A stretch of DNA of 64,000 bases from the NCBI RefSeq assembly GCF_016862375.1, contig NZ_BOMV01000057.1, positions 124,001-188,000 of the forward strand, read 5' to 3'. This document shows positions 35,391-43,851 of the stretch, in pieces. The DNA comes from Paractinoplanes rishiriensis (lineage in GTDB: Bacteria > Actinomycetota > Actinomycetes > Mycobacteriales > Micromonosporaceae). Within the stretch, counting starts at the first letter, position 1, and the number at the start of each line of letters is the position of its first letter. The notes beneath the pieces are model-generated. The model saw nothing but the letters and a program-made list of their open reading frames with translations. It was not told the DNA's origin and made no database searches. The translations under genes and the position numbers were made by a program.

Positions 35391-35907
35391 CGGCGAGCGG
35401 TTCGCGGGCACCGACCTGACCGAGGAGAGTGTCGAAGGAGTTCTCTACCGGGACTGCGAATTTGTGAACGTACGGTTCAACTGCGCCGAGCTGACCGACG
35501 TGAAGTTCGTCGGCTGCCGGTTCACCGGGTGCAATTTCTTCGACGCCGTGCTCACCGGCTGCCAGCTCTGGGAGTGCGTCTTCGACCGGTGTTCGTTCAG
35601 CGGCACCGAGGTCTCCGGCGGGGATTGGCGGTCCACCAGCCTGGCCGGCGCCGACCTGACCACTGTGGAGTTCCGCCGGGTCGGCATGCAGGGCGCGAAC
35701 CTCACCGGAACGCGGTGCCAGGGCGCGGTTTTCGCCGAGGTGGACCTCGCCAACGCGGTGCTGGACGGCGCCGACTTCACCGGCGCCGACCTGCGGGGCA
35801 GCGTGCTGACCGCGTTCGACCCGCGCCGGGTCGAGCTGAGCCAGTGCGTCATCACCGCCGATCAGGCGGTGGACATCGCGGTGGCCCTCAACCTGTCGAT
35901 CCGCTGA
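35380..35907 (+). CDS. Pentapeptide-repeat protein (MfpA/Qnr-like length)
   Basis: 175-residue pentapeptide-repeat protein. Nearly the whole chain (about 15-155) is repeats, for example CEFVNVRFNCAELTDVKFVG and ADFTGADLRGSVLTAF, ending in a short helix (ADQAVDIAVALNLSIR). Length and C-terminal helix resemble the gyrase-interacting MfpA/Qnr proteins, in which the C-terminal helix mediates dimer formation. Its start lies inside the 3' end of the preceding pentapeptide gene (11-base overlap), so both are co-translated, possibly as heteromeric partners. Quinolone-related function is not established. Confidence 0.85.
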   Translation: MEHDGERFAGTDLTEESVEGVLYRDCEFVNVRFNCAELTDVKFVGCRFTGCNFFDAVLTGCQLWECVFDRCSFSGTEVSGGDWRSTSLAGADLTTVEFRRVGMQGANLTGTRCQGAVFAEVDLANAVLDGADFTGADLRGSVLTAFDPRRVELSQCVITADQAVDIAVALNLSIR

Positions 35908-35929
35908 GGACGCGCAGGCGGCGCACCGG

Positions 35930-36838
35930 CTAGAGCGCCAGCACCACGAGGGCCGCGCCCACCGGCGTACCGCCCCAGGCAATCATCCGGCCGGTGGTGT
36001 TCACCCGGCCCTGGAGGTCGTCGGGGGTGAGTTGCTGGCGCACCGTGATGCCGTTGGTGATGACCATGGCGCTGGCGAAGTTGCCCGCCGCCCACAGCGC
36101 CAGCGCCGGCCCGACCTCCCGCACGCCCGCCAGCGCCAGCACCGACAGCCCGAACATCAGGTAACCCGCCATCGACAGCGGACCGACCCCCAGCGTGCGC
36201 ACCGCCACCGGCAGGGCCAGCGCGGACAGGAACGCACCCACCGCGGCGCCCGCGTAGAGCAGGCCGATCCGCTGGTCCCCGGCGCTCAGACCGAGTTGTT
36301 CCCGGGCGTGCACCACCAGTAGCCCCAACGCGCCGCCGGCCGTGGTCGACAGCGCGAACCCGGTCAGGCTCAGCGTGCGGATGACCGGCTGGCGCCACAG
36401 GTACGACAGCCCGCCCACGATGTCGTGCCGCAGCGACCGGCGTTCCGGGCCCGGACCGGGGTGGCCGCGGCCGTCCGGTTCCAGCGCGGTGCCGATCCGG
36501 TACAGCAGCGCGACCGAGACCAGGTAGCTCAGCGCGTCCGCGACCAGCACGACGCCCGGGTCCCAGACCGTCGCGGCCACCCCGGCGAGGGCCGGCACCG
36601 CGATGCCGGTGACCGTGGCGGTGGCCCAGATCAGGCTGTTCGCCGCGGTGAGCCGGTCGCGGCCGGCCACCCGGGTGAGCGCGCCCCAGGCGGCCGCGTC
36701 GAACCAGCAGAACGCGGTGCCGAGCGCCGCAGCCACCGCGACGATGTGCGGGCCGCTGAGTTTGCCGGCGGCCTGGGCCAGCGGCACGGACAGCACCGCG
36801 AGCGTGCTACCCCTGCCGCACTGAACGGGCGTCGTCAT
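35930..36838 (-). pseudogene. Truncated MFS efflux-type transporter
   Basis: 302-residue open frame that resembles macrolide-efflux-type MFS proteins from about LAVLSVPLAQAAGKLSGPH onward, with GTAFCWFDAAAWGALTRVAG and DRLTAANSLIW. About 100-120 N-terminal residues (first three membrane segments) are missing, and the frame stops after GGTPVGAALVVLAL, short of the last segments. The only ATG (36838) lies within the neighbouring gene on the same strand, exactly where similarity begins, consistent with a deletion junction. It is unlikely to transport anything, but the frame is uninterrupted, so the loss looks recent. Confidence 0.65.
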
Positions 36839-37376
36839 CGGCCGCCGCCGCCGGCTCCCGGTCGCGGACGATCATCAGCCACCCGACGATGCCCCAGATC
36901 AGGCCGGCCACCAGGTTGCCGCCCGCCTGGGACAGGATGATCGAGGTGACCCAGACCAGCGCCAGGCCGACCGCCAGCCAGCGCGGCAGCACCCGCCGGC
37001 GCCAGCACACCACGGCCAGGATCAGCGAGCCGATCAGCCAGGCCGCGTTCGCCGGGACGGCCACCACGCTGAACCAGGCGTAGTCCTGGTCGTGCAGGTT
37101 GGTGGAGGTGCTGCCGAAGGCGAGCAGGGCGCAGCCGAACGCGGCCAGGCAGCCGCCGATCCAGCCGGCGCGGGTGCCGGTGAGCCGGCCCAGTTTCAGG
37201 TACGCGGGTATCCAGAGCACCAGCGCGACGGCGAACAGCCCGAGCATGACGTGTTCGGTGCGGTTGACGACGGGGTCGAAGTCCTCGACGCGTACCGCCT
37301 GGATGGCGCCGACGACGGCGGACGCGACGCCGCCCGCAAGACCGGCCCAGCCGGCCGGAGAGGTTGTTTTCTGCAT
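36807..37376 (-). CDS. Polytopic membrane protein of unknown function
   Basis: 189-residue protein with six hydrophobic segments: near 10-28, 45-62, 72-92, 100-120, 126-145 and 150-168. No family recognised. The tail RDREPAAAADDDARSVRQG is cytosolic. The start at 37376 (MQKTTSPAG) begins directly before the first segment. Its 3' end overlaps the truncated MFS frame by 32 bases. It is divergent from the histidine kinase gene; the 133-base gap contains an ATGTAC-N10-GTACAT dyad. Confidence 0.72.
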   Translation of the reverse strand: MQKTTSPAGWAGLAGGVASAVVGAIQAVRVEDFDPVVNRTEHVMLGLFAVALVLWIPAYLKLGRLTGTRAGWIGGCLAAFGCALLAFGSTSTNLHDQDYAWFSVVAVPANAAWLIGSLILAVVCWRRRVLPRWLAVGLALVWVTSIILSQAGGNLVAGLIWGIVGWLMIVRDREPAAAADDDARSVRQG

Positions 37377-37431
37377 GCCGAGGAATCTACGAACGTGCAG
37401 GTCAGAGCGTCGTCGGCCGCTGGTCGCCGGG

Positions 37432-37453
37432 ATGTACTCCGCGCGGCGTACAT
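37432..37453. promoter_or_regulatory. Inverted repeat ATGTAC-N10-GTACAT
   Basis: A perfect 6-base dyad with a 10-base spacer (37432-37437 and 37448-37453) in the divergent gap between the membrane protein and the histidine kinase gene. The layout suits a dimeric regulator, possibly the adjacent response regulator. Confidence 0.35.
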
Positions 37454-37509
37454 GATCGCGACCTAAGGATGACGCGTCCGCCAACCCGCGGATCATAGGG
37501 TTCCATCCC

Positions 37510-38664
37510 GTGGATGCCGCACTGAATACGCTGGTCAGCGTCCCGCGTCGGCCCCCGCCGATCGACCTGGCGCTGACCGCGGGCCTGTTCGCGTGGGCCG
37601 TCGTCGAGGCGTTCGCGGCCACCGGCCCGGGCAGCCTGGCACAGCGGCTCGCGTTCGCCGCCGGGGTCACGGTGCCCCTGCTGGTGCGGCGGCAACGGCC
37701 GCTGCTGGCGGTGTGCGCGCTCGTCGCCGTACTCATGCTCCGTGTTTTTGCCTTGGACGGGGTCGAGGAGAGCACCTTTCCGTTCCCGAGCCTGCTGGTC
37801 GCGGTGGTCTCGGTGGCCCTGTACGCGCGGCACGTCGTGGTGGCGGGGGCCGGCGGCGTGCTCACGCTCGGCGCGATGCTGGCGCTCTACCCGCTGGGTT
37901 ACTACCCCGACCCGACCGTCGGCCAGGTGCTGATCCTGACGTTCTTCATCGCCGGCGCCTGGACCGGGGGTTATCTGGTACGCATCAGAGCAGCGCAGAC
38001 GGCGGCGGCCCGCCGGGATTCGGCCCGGGCCGCGGCCGAGGCGGTGACCGCCGAACGGGACCGCATCGCCCGCGAACTGCACGACGTGGTGGCCCACTCG
38101 CTGTCGATCGTCGCGGTGCAGACCGGCGCCGCCGAGGAACTGATCGCGCTGAACCCCGACCAGGCCCGCCAGCACGTGGCGGCCGCCCGCCGGACCGCCC
38201 GCGAGGCGCTGACCGAGATGCGGCACGTCCTGCACGTGCGCCGGGAGGCCGCGGACGAGGAGGCGTCGCTGACCCCGCAGCCCACCCTGGAACGGATCGC
38301 CGACCTGATCGCCGAGGTGCGCGCGGCGGGCCTGCCGGTCACGCTGACCATCGACGGCGACCGCGGCGAGGTGCCGGCCGGCGTCGGCCTGGCCGGCTAC
38401 CGGATCGTGCAGGAGGCGCTGACCAACGTCCGCCGGCACGCGGGCGAGGCCGAGACAACCGTCAAGATCGGCTACGCCAACCGGAGCATAGAGATAGCGG
38501 TACGCAACGGCGCCGGCACCCGGCGCGGCGCCGAGACGGCGGGCAGCGGGCGCGGCCTGGTCGGCATGCGCGAGCGGGCGAGGCTGTACGGGGGCACGGT
38601 CAGCGCCGCACCGGAGGGCGACGGTTTCGCCGTACGCGCCAAACTCCCGAGAGGAACCACATGA
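37510..38664 (+). CDS. NarL-type sensor histidine kinase
   Basis: 384-residue kinase of the HisKA_3 class. Four to five membrane segments (about 18-150) form the sensor part; the dimerisation box ERDRIARELHDVVAHSLSIV has the phospho-acceptor His (about 195), and the HATPase part (about 290-384) has YRIVQEALTNVRRHA and GRGLVGMRERARLYGG. GTG start. The ATGA overlap with the response regulator gene makes a classical two-component pair. This group often senses cell-envelope stress in actinobacteria; the signal here is unknown. Confidence 0.92.
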   Translation: MDAALNTLVSVPRRPPPIDLALTAGLFAWAVVEAFAATGPGSLAQRLAFAAGVTVPLLVRRQRPLLAVCALVAVLMLRVFALDGVEESTFPFPSLLVAVVSVALYARHVVVAGAGGVLTLGAMLALYPLGYYPDPTVGQVLILTFFIAGAWTGGYLVRIRAAQTAAARRDSARAAAEAVTAERDRIARELHDVVAHSLSIVAVQTGAAEELIALNPDQARQHVAAARRTAREALTEMRHVLHVRREAADEEASLTPQPTLERIADLIAEVRAAGLPVTLTIDGDRGEVPAGVGLAGYRIVQEALTNVRRHAGEAETTVKIGYANRSIEIAVRNGAGTRRGAETAGSGRGLVGMRERARLYGGTVSAAPEGDGFAVRAKLPRGTT

Positions 38665-39317
38665 TCACCGTGCTGGTCGCTGACGATCACGCGCTCATCC
38701 GCTCCGGCCTGTCCGGCATGCTGGGCGCCCAGCCCGACCTCACGATCGTCGGCGAGGCCACCGACGGCGCCGAGGCGGTCGACCTGGCCGCGCAGCTGTC
38801 GCCCGACGTGGTGGTCATGGACATCCGGATGCCGGTCCTGGACGGCATCGAGGCCACCCGGCGCATCCGCCGCCGCGACGACGCCCCGCGCGTGCTGATG
38901 CTGACCACGTTCGACCTGGACGAGTACGTGTACGACGCGCTGCGCGCCGGCGCGGCCGGTTTCCTGCTCAAGGACGCGCCGCCGGGCCAACTGGCCGAGG
39001 CGGTGCGCACGGTGGCGGCCGGCGAGGCGCTGCTGGCCCCCGTGGTCACCCGCCGCCTGATCACCAGGTTCCTGCGGGTGCCACCGCCCGCCGCCGCCGA
39101 GGCCCGGGCCACGGCGAAGCTGACCGAGCGCGAGCTGGAGGTCTTGCGCCTGATAGCCCGTGGCCTGAGCAATGCCGAGATGGCCGGCGAACTGCACCTC
39201 TCCGACGCGACCGTCAAGACCCACGTGAGCCGGGTGCTGATGAAGCTCGACCTGCGCGACCGCGTGCAGGCGGTGGTCTACGCGTACGAGAACGGCTTGG
39301 TGGCACCCGGGGAATAG
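38661..39317 (+). CDS. NarL/FixJ-family response regulator (partner of the preceding kinase)
   Basis: 218-residue regulator. The receiver domain has VADDHALIRSGL, phospho-acceptor Asp54 in VVMDIRMPVLDG, Thr in LMLTTFDLDEYVYDAL and Lys in FLLKDAPP. A LuxR-type HTH follows (about 150-210, LTERELEVLRLIARGLSNAE, TVKTHVSRVLMKL). Translation is coupled to the kinase gene. The TTFDLDEYVYDALRAGA stretch is typical of the large DesR/LiaR-like group. Confidence 0.93.
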   Translation: MITVLVADDHALIRSGLSGMLGAQPDLTIVGEATDGAEAVDLAAQLSPDVVVMDIRMPVLDGIEATRRIRRRDDAPRVLMLTTFDLDEYVYDALRAGAAGFLLKDAPPGQLAEAVRTVAAGEALLAPVVTRRLITRFLRVPPPAAAEARATAKLTERELEVLRLIARGLSNAEMAGELHLSDATVKTHVSRVLMKLDLRDRVQAVVYAYENGLVAPGE

Positions 39318-39353
39318 CATCGCGGTGTCGCGCGGCGGCTCTCGTCGGCCGGG

Positions 39354-40154
39354 TCACTCCACCGGATCGGGGCGGAGCTCGTGCACCTCCGTCAGCAGGC
39401 CGCCGTTCTTCGGCGGGGGACCGGCGGGCCAGACGAACGGCAGCCCGGCCGCGAAACTCGGCCACGACCGGTCCATCACCTGGAAGTGCAGGTGCGGCTC
39501 GCTCGAATTGCCGGAGTTGCCACATTCCGCGATCTGCTGGCCGGTCTCCACCCGGTCGCCGGGGCGGACCGACGCACTGCCGCGCTTCAGGTGGGCATAC
39601 AGGGCGTACCGGCCCTCGCCCATGTCGATCACGATGTGGTTGCCGACCACCCGGCCGGCGCCGAGTATCTCGCGGATCATGCCCTCGGCCAGCATGTACA
39701 GCAGTGCCGGCCAGGACGTGCGGCTCCGATGGTCGCGCTGGCCCTGCCGCACCCGCAGCACGCGGCCGGGCGTGGCGGACAGCACCGGCTGGCCGAAGGC
39801 GGGGAAGTCGCCCGCGGGTCGCGTCAGCGGCTGCCAGCCGAAGCCCGGTCGAGCACGGCCGGGAGGATCAAAGACAAGATCTATGGCGTACGTCTGACCG
39901 TAAGCGTGCGTGCCGTGGCTGGGCACCCGGCTGGCGGGGCTGTTGAGCGCGCGCCACGGTCCGCGGACCGGCGGGCCGACCGGCACGGGTTCGGTGTCGA
40001 CCCGGCCGACGAAGCCGTAGACCACGACCGCGGCGGTGATCGCGAGGAAGCCCGCCCACCACGGCAGCGGCAACCCGGTCCAGGGCGCGGTAACCACGAC
40101 CAGCAGGGTGGCGACGAGCAGCGGCAGCCGGATGCGGGCAACGAGGCGGCCCAT
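39354..40154 (-). CDS. M23-family (LytM-type) metallopeptidase with two N-terminal membrane segments
   Basis: 266-residue protein. Two adjacent hydrophobic segments (about 8-25 and 30-48) anchor it. The M23 domain has the zinc motif GTHAYGQTYAID (His...Asp) and the second half AECGNSGNSSEPHLHFQVMD (HxH), with a WPALLYMLAEGM insertion between. LytM peptidases cleave peptidoglycan cross-bridges or peptide stems; the outward location fits. It is divergent from an HTH regulator, and the 75-base gap contains a perfect ATTTCGAAAT palindrome. Confidence 0.87.
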   Translation of the reverse strand: MGRLVARIRLPLLVATLLVVVTAPWTGLPLPWWAGFLAITAAVVVYGFVGRVDTEPVPVGPPVRGPWRALNSPASRVPSHGTHAYGQTYAIDLVFDPPGRARPGFGWQPLTRPAGDFPAFGQPVLSATPGRVLRVRQGQRDHRSRTSWPALLYMLAEGMIREILGAGRVVGNHIVIDMGEGRYALYAHLKRGSASVRPGDRVETGQQIAECGNSGNSSEPHLHFQVMDRSWPSFAAGLPFVWPAGPPPKNGGLLTEVHELRPDPVE

Positions 40155-40188
40155 GACCCTCTCCCCTCCAGAACGAGACAACGCTAAG

Positions 40189-40198
40189 ATTTCGAAAT
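40189..40198. promoter_or_regulatory. Palindrome ATTTCGAAAT in the M23/regulator gap
   Basis: Perfect 10-base palindrome in an AT-rich tract (about 40183-40222) between the divergent M23 peptidase gene and the winged-helix regulator gene. It is a candidate operator for that regulator, able to affect both promoters. Confidence 0.4.
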
Positions 40199-40229
40199 TA
40201 CGTACTTCCAACATAACGAGGGATGCGCC

Positions 40230-40727
40230 GTGCGCCAAACGCAGGAAGATCGGCTGGCCCGCATCGAGGAGCGGCTGGCCGCGCTGGAGGGGGCCGCGGC
40301 GGCACCCGAGCCGCCGCCGGGACAGGGCCAGTTCTGGGCGCTGCGGCACCTGGAGACGCTGGCCGAGGACCCGGGCGCCGTGCTGTTCACCGGACTGGTC
40401 GGCCTGCCCACCGGGGAGCGGTACGAGTGGCAGCAGACTCTCCCGGCCGAGGGCCTCCTGGAGGCCGACTGGACGCTGCAGGCCGCCACCCTCGCGGCGC
40501 TCGCCCACCCGGCCCGGCTGCTGATTCTGCGCGAGGTGCTGCGCGGCACCCGCTCGGCCGCCGAGCTCCAGTCGATCGAGGGCATCGAGAGCACCGGGCA
40601 GCTCTACCACCACCTGCGGCAGCTGGTGGCGGCCGGCTGGCTGCGGACCACCGGCCGGGCCCGGTACGCAATTCCGGCGGAACGTGTCATCCCCCTCCTG
40701 ATCACCGTGGCGTGCGCTCACCATTGA
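40230..40727 (+). CDS. ArsR-like winged-helix regulator
   Basis: 165-residue protein. A short coiled-coil-like start (EDRLARIEERLAALEG) precedes a winged helix (about 85-160): LAALAHPARLLILREVLRGTRSAAELQSIEGI, GQLYHHLRQLVAAGWLRTTGRARYAIPAE. No metal-binding Cys set. GTG start. It is divergent from the M23 peptidase and upstream of the NarK-like transporter on the same strand; control of either neighbour is plausible. Confidence 0.82.
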   Translation: MRQTQEDRLARIEERLAALEGAAAAPEPPPGQGQFWALRHLETLAEDPGAVLFTGLVGLPTGERYEWQQTLPAEGLLEADWTLQAATLAALAHPARLLILREVLRGTRSAAELQSIEGIESTGQLYHHLRQLVAAGWLRTTGRARYAIPAERVIPLLITVACAHH

Positions 40728-40799
40728 GTGGCCCGGCTTCGAGGTACGACCCTCCGGCTGCTTTCATGGAGAGTGACTGCCACGGATCGGTGGGGTGAG

Positions 40800-42491
40800 A
40801 TGACCTTCCCCGGAAAGGCCTTGCCGCGGACGGGCGCGGCACTCGCGCTCGTCACCGTCGGGCTGGGGTTGAACCTGCGGGCCTCGATCCTGCTCGGTCC
40901 GCACCTGCACGCGCGCTTCCACGCCGGCCCGCGCGCGTACCTCCTCCTGATCATCCTGCCGGTCCTGGTGGCGGCGGTGGCCCGGCTCCCGGCCGGCGTG
41001 CTCACCGACCGCTACGGCGCCCGCGTGATGTTCCCGGCCGTCAGCCTGCTCGGCGCGGTCTCCGTGATCGCCCTGGGCCTGGCCGAGTCATTGCCGGCCG
41101 TCGTCGTGGCCGGCACCGCGGCGGGCGCGTCCAGTTCGGCCTTCGTGGTGGGTGCGGCCTTCGTCGCCCGGCTGGCACCCTACGGCCGGCGCGGGCGGCT
41201 GCTCGGCGTCTACGGCCTGGGCGTGGCCCTGGCGGTGGCGCTCTCGGCCGTCTCCTGGTTCCTCGACCGCGAGGGCCGGGTGGCCGCCATCGTGCTGGGC
41301 GGCCTGCTGATGGCCTTCGCCGCCGCGGCCGCCGCAATGGGCCGCCCGGGCGGGGAAGAGACGCGCGGGGAAGAGGCGCGCGGGGAAGAAGCACGCGAAG
41401 GGGACGAGGCGGCCGCGGTGGCCGCCGCCATGGGCCGTGCCCGCGGGGTGAAGTTCGGCGACGCCGACCGCTCCGGCTCGGCGCTGCGTGAGTGTGCCGC
41501 GCTGGTCCGGCTCGCCGCCACCTCGTCCGTCACGCTGCTCTACGTGGTTGCGCTCAGCGGCATGGTTTCGATCGGGCTCTTCCTGCCGGTCTATCTGGTG
41601 TCGGCGCAGCACCTCAGCTGGTTCGACGCGCTCGTGGTCACCGGGTCGCTGGTGATGACGGCCGCGGTCGCCCGGCTGGCCGGTGGCTGGTGCACCGACC
41701 GGCGGCCGACCGCGCGGCTGCTCGTTTTCTGCTACGGCGGCGCCGCCGCGCTCTGCGTGGCCGTCGGGCTGGCGCCGCAGTGGTGGCCGGTGATCGCCGG
41801 GATCGCGGTCTGCGACGGCGTGGCCGGTGGCGCCCTGCTCGCGCTGATCGGCAAGGCGGCCCGGCCGTACAACGTCGGCGCCGTGCTGGGGGTGACCGGC
41901 GCGGCGGGAGCGCTCGGTGCGATCTTCCCGGCGCTGCTGCTCGCCGGTCTCTTTCGGGTGACCGGCTCGTTCCTCACCGCGTGGACCCTGCTCGGCGCGG
42001 TGCTGCTGGCCGCCGGGCTGTACGTGCACACCCGCGGCCTCTACGTAGGACTGGGCCTGCCGGTGGGTTTCCGCCCCGACCCGAGCCCGACCGCGACCAC
42101 CGTGGCCGTGCTCGCCGAGCCGGACACCCGGGTGGGCGCCGCCGCTGTGGTGGCCGGCCTGGCCGAACTGGCCACCAGCGACGAGGTGGTGATCGTGTAC
42201 GGGGCCGGCGACGGCCCGGGACTCACCCCGGAAGGGCTGGCCGCCGGGCTGCGGGCGCGGCTGCCCCGGCACAGCGTGGTCGCGATCCGGGTCACCGACC
42301 ACCCGGAACTGCTCGGCAAGGACGCGCTGCTGCTCACCGAGCACATGGAGGCCGGCGCCCTGGCGATCGCGGTCACCCCGGTCGCCAGCCTCGCCGACGT
42401 GGCCGGCGACCTCGCCATCTATCTCCAGGCCGACCGGGTGCTGACCGTCTCGTACGACCTGGCCGAGGGCACCGCGCTGCACCCCGCCTGA
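40800..42491 (+). CDS. NarK-like MFS transporter with an extra C-terminal soluble domain
   Basis: 563-residue protein. The MFS part (about 1-420) resembles nitrate/nitrite-type carriers: LGLNLRASILLGP, then LPVLVAAVARLPAGVLTDRYGARVMFP, a charged central loop rich in GEEARGEE repeats, and 12 hydrophobic segments. Residues about 423-563 form an extra alpha/beta domain (TTVAVLAEPDTRVGAAAVVA, EVVIVYGAGDGPGL, HSVVAIRVTDHPELLGKDAL, DRVLTVSYDLAEG) not usual for the family. ATG 40800 follows GGGGTGAG; a GTG at 40728, right after the regulator stop, is also in frame. The substrate is uncertain. Confidence 0.82.
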   Translation: MTFPGKALPRTGAALALVTVGLGLNLRASILLGPHLHARFHAGPRAYLLLIILPVLVAAVARLPAGVLTDRYGARVMFPAVSLLGAVSVIALGLAESLPAVVVAGTAAGASSSAFVVGAAFVARLAPYGRRGRLLGVYGLGVALAVALSAVSWFLDREGRVAAIVLGGLLMAFAAAAAAMGRPGGEETRGEEARGEEAREGDEAAAVAAAMGRARGVKFGDADRSGSALRECAALVRLAATSSVTLLYVVALSGMVSIGLFLPVYLVSAQHLSWFDALVVTGSLVMTAAVARLAGGWCTDRRPTARLLVFCYGGAAALCVAVGLAPQWWPVIAGIAVCDGVAGGALLALIGKAARPYNVGAVLGVTGAAGALGAIFPALLLAGLFRVTGSFLTAWTLLGAVLLAAGLYVHTRGLYVGLGLPVGFRPDPSPTATTVAVLAEPDTRVGAAAVVAGLAELATSDEVVIVYGAGDGPGLTPEGLAAGLRARLPRHSVVAIRVTDHPELLGKDALLLTEHMEAGALAIAVTPVASLADVAGDLAIYLQADRVLTVSYDLAEGTALHPA

Positions 42492-42510
42492 CCCTGGGTA
42501 AAGTTCAGCG

Positions 42511-43851
42511 ATGACGACGATCGCGCGCGCGGTGGTGGCCGCAAGCATGACGTTCGCCCTGGTGGCGTGTTCCGCCGAGGAGCCGGTCGGGCCGCCGCCC
42601 GCGGTCACCGTGCCGGAGGGGCTGACCGCCACGACGGTCCGGCCGCTGGACGGCACCGGCGACTTCCCGTTCGACCAGGAACGGCAGGTGCAGGCCCCGG
42701 CCGGCTGGCAGGTCACGGTCTGGGCCCGGGTGCCCAGCGCCCGGCTGCTGGCCTGGACACCGGACGGCACGTTGCTGGTGTCGCGGCCCAAGGAGGGCGA
42801 CATCGTCGAGCTCACCCCGGCGCGGGGCGACGCGCGGCCGGCCGAGCGCACGCTGATTTCCGGGCTTAACCAGCCGCACGGGCTGGCCTTCGCCGGCGAC
42901 ACGCTCTACGTGGCCGAGAGCGACCAGGTCGACAGCTTCACCTACCGGTCCGGCCAGCTGTCCGGCAAGCGGGTGGTGGCCGACGGCCTGCCGGACGAGA
43001 AAAGCGCCGAGCTTCGTGGTGCGTACGCCCATGCCTTGAAGAGTGTGGCCGTGGGCCAGGACGGCGCCGTCTACTTCTCGATCGGCTCGACCGGCAACGT
43101 GTCGGCCGAGGACCGCGACGCCGACCCGGAGCGGGCCTCGATCCTGCGGGTGCCGCCGGGCGGCGGCGAGCCGGCCGTCTACGCCCGGGGCGTGCGCAAC
43201 GGCACCGGGCTGGCGCTCGACCCGGACGGTGCGGTGTGGACCGCGGTCAACCACCGGGACAACATCGCCTACCCGTTCGACCGCGACTACGACGGCGACG
43301 GCAGCGTCGACCGCAACGACGTGATGATGCCGTACGTGAACGACCACCCGCTCGAGCAGCTCGCGCGCGTGCAAGAGGGCGACGACCTGGGCTGGCCGTA
43401 CTGCAACCCGGACCCGGACGTGCAGCCCGGCGAGAAGGATTCGCCACTCGACTACGCCAACCGCCCGTACGTGCGCGACCAGCAGATGAACGCGGACGGC
43501 AGCAAGCTGGACTGCGCCGCGCTCAAGCCGGTCGAGCAGGGCATGGGCGCGCACTCGGCGCCGCTGGGCCTGTCCTTCGTGGCCGCGCCGGGCATCGGCG
43601 GCACCTACGGCCCGGGCGCGCTGGTCGGCATCCACGGCTCGTGGAACCGCAAGCCGCCGCGTCCCCCGGAGGTGTCGTTCTTCGCCTGGCGGGACGGCAC
43701 GCTCGGCCCGCAGCAGACGCTGCTGTCCGGCTTCCAGCTGGCCGACGGGTCACGCTGGGGACGGCCGGTCATGGCGGTGCAGGGTCCGGACCGGGCGCTG
43801 TACGTCAGCGACGACTACGCCGGCGCGATCTACCGGGTGACGATGGGCTAG
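42511..43851 (+). CDS. PQQ-dependent sugar dehydrogenase-like lipoprotein
   Basis: 446-residue exported protein of the soluble glucose/sorbosone dehydrogenase beta-propeller family. The lipobox is FALVACS, with the lipid-modified Cys near residue 20. Propeller signatures include LNQPHGLAFAGDTLYVAES, VYFSIGSTGN, ARGVRNGTGLALDPDG, HGSWNRKPP and YVSDDYAGAIYRV. YDGDGSVDRND looks like a calcium-binding loop. It oxidises a sugar or alcohol outside the membrane if PQQ is available. It follows the transporter gene by 19 bases and shares a 4-base overlap with the convergent LexA-like gene. Confidence 0.87.
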   Translation: MTTIARAVVAASMTFALVACSAEEPVGPPPAVTVPEGLTATTVRPLDGTGDFPFDQERQVQAPAGWQVTVWARVPSARLLAWTPDGTLLVSRPKEGDIVELTPARGDARPAERTLISGLNQPHGLAFAGDTLYVAESDQVDSFTYRSGQLSGKRVVADGLPDEKSAELRGAYAHALKSVAVGQDGAVYFSIGSTGNVSAEDRDADPERASILRVPPGGGEPAVYARGVRNGTGLALDPDGAVWTAVNHRDNIAYPFDRDYDGDGSVDRNDVMMPYVNDHPLEQLARVQEGDDLGWPYCNPDPDVQPGEKDSPLDYANRPYVRDQQMNADGSKLDCAALKPVEQGMGAHSAPLGLSFVAAPGIGGTYGPGALVGIHGSWNRKPPRPPEVSFFAWRDGTLGPQQTLLSGFQLADGSRWGRPVMAVQGPDRALYVSDDYAGAIYRVTMG

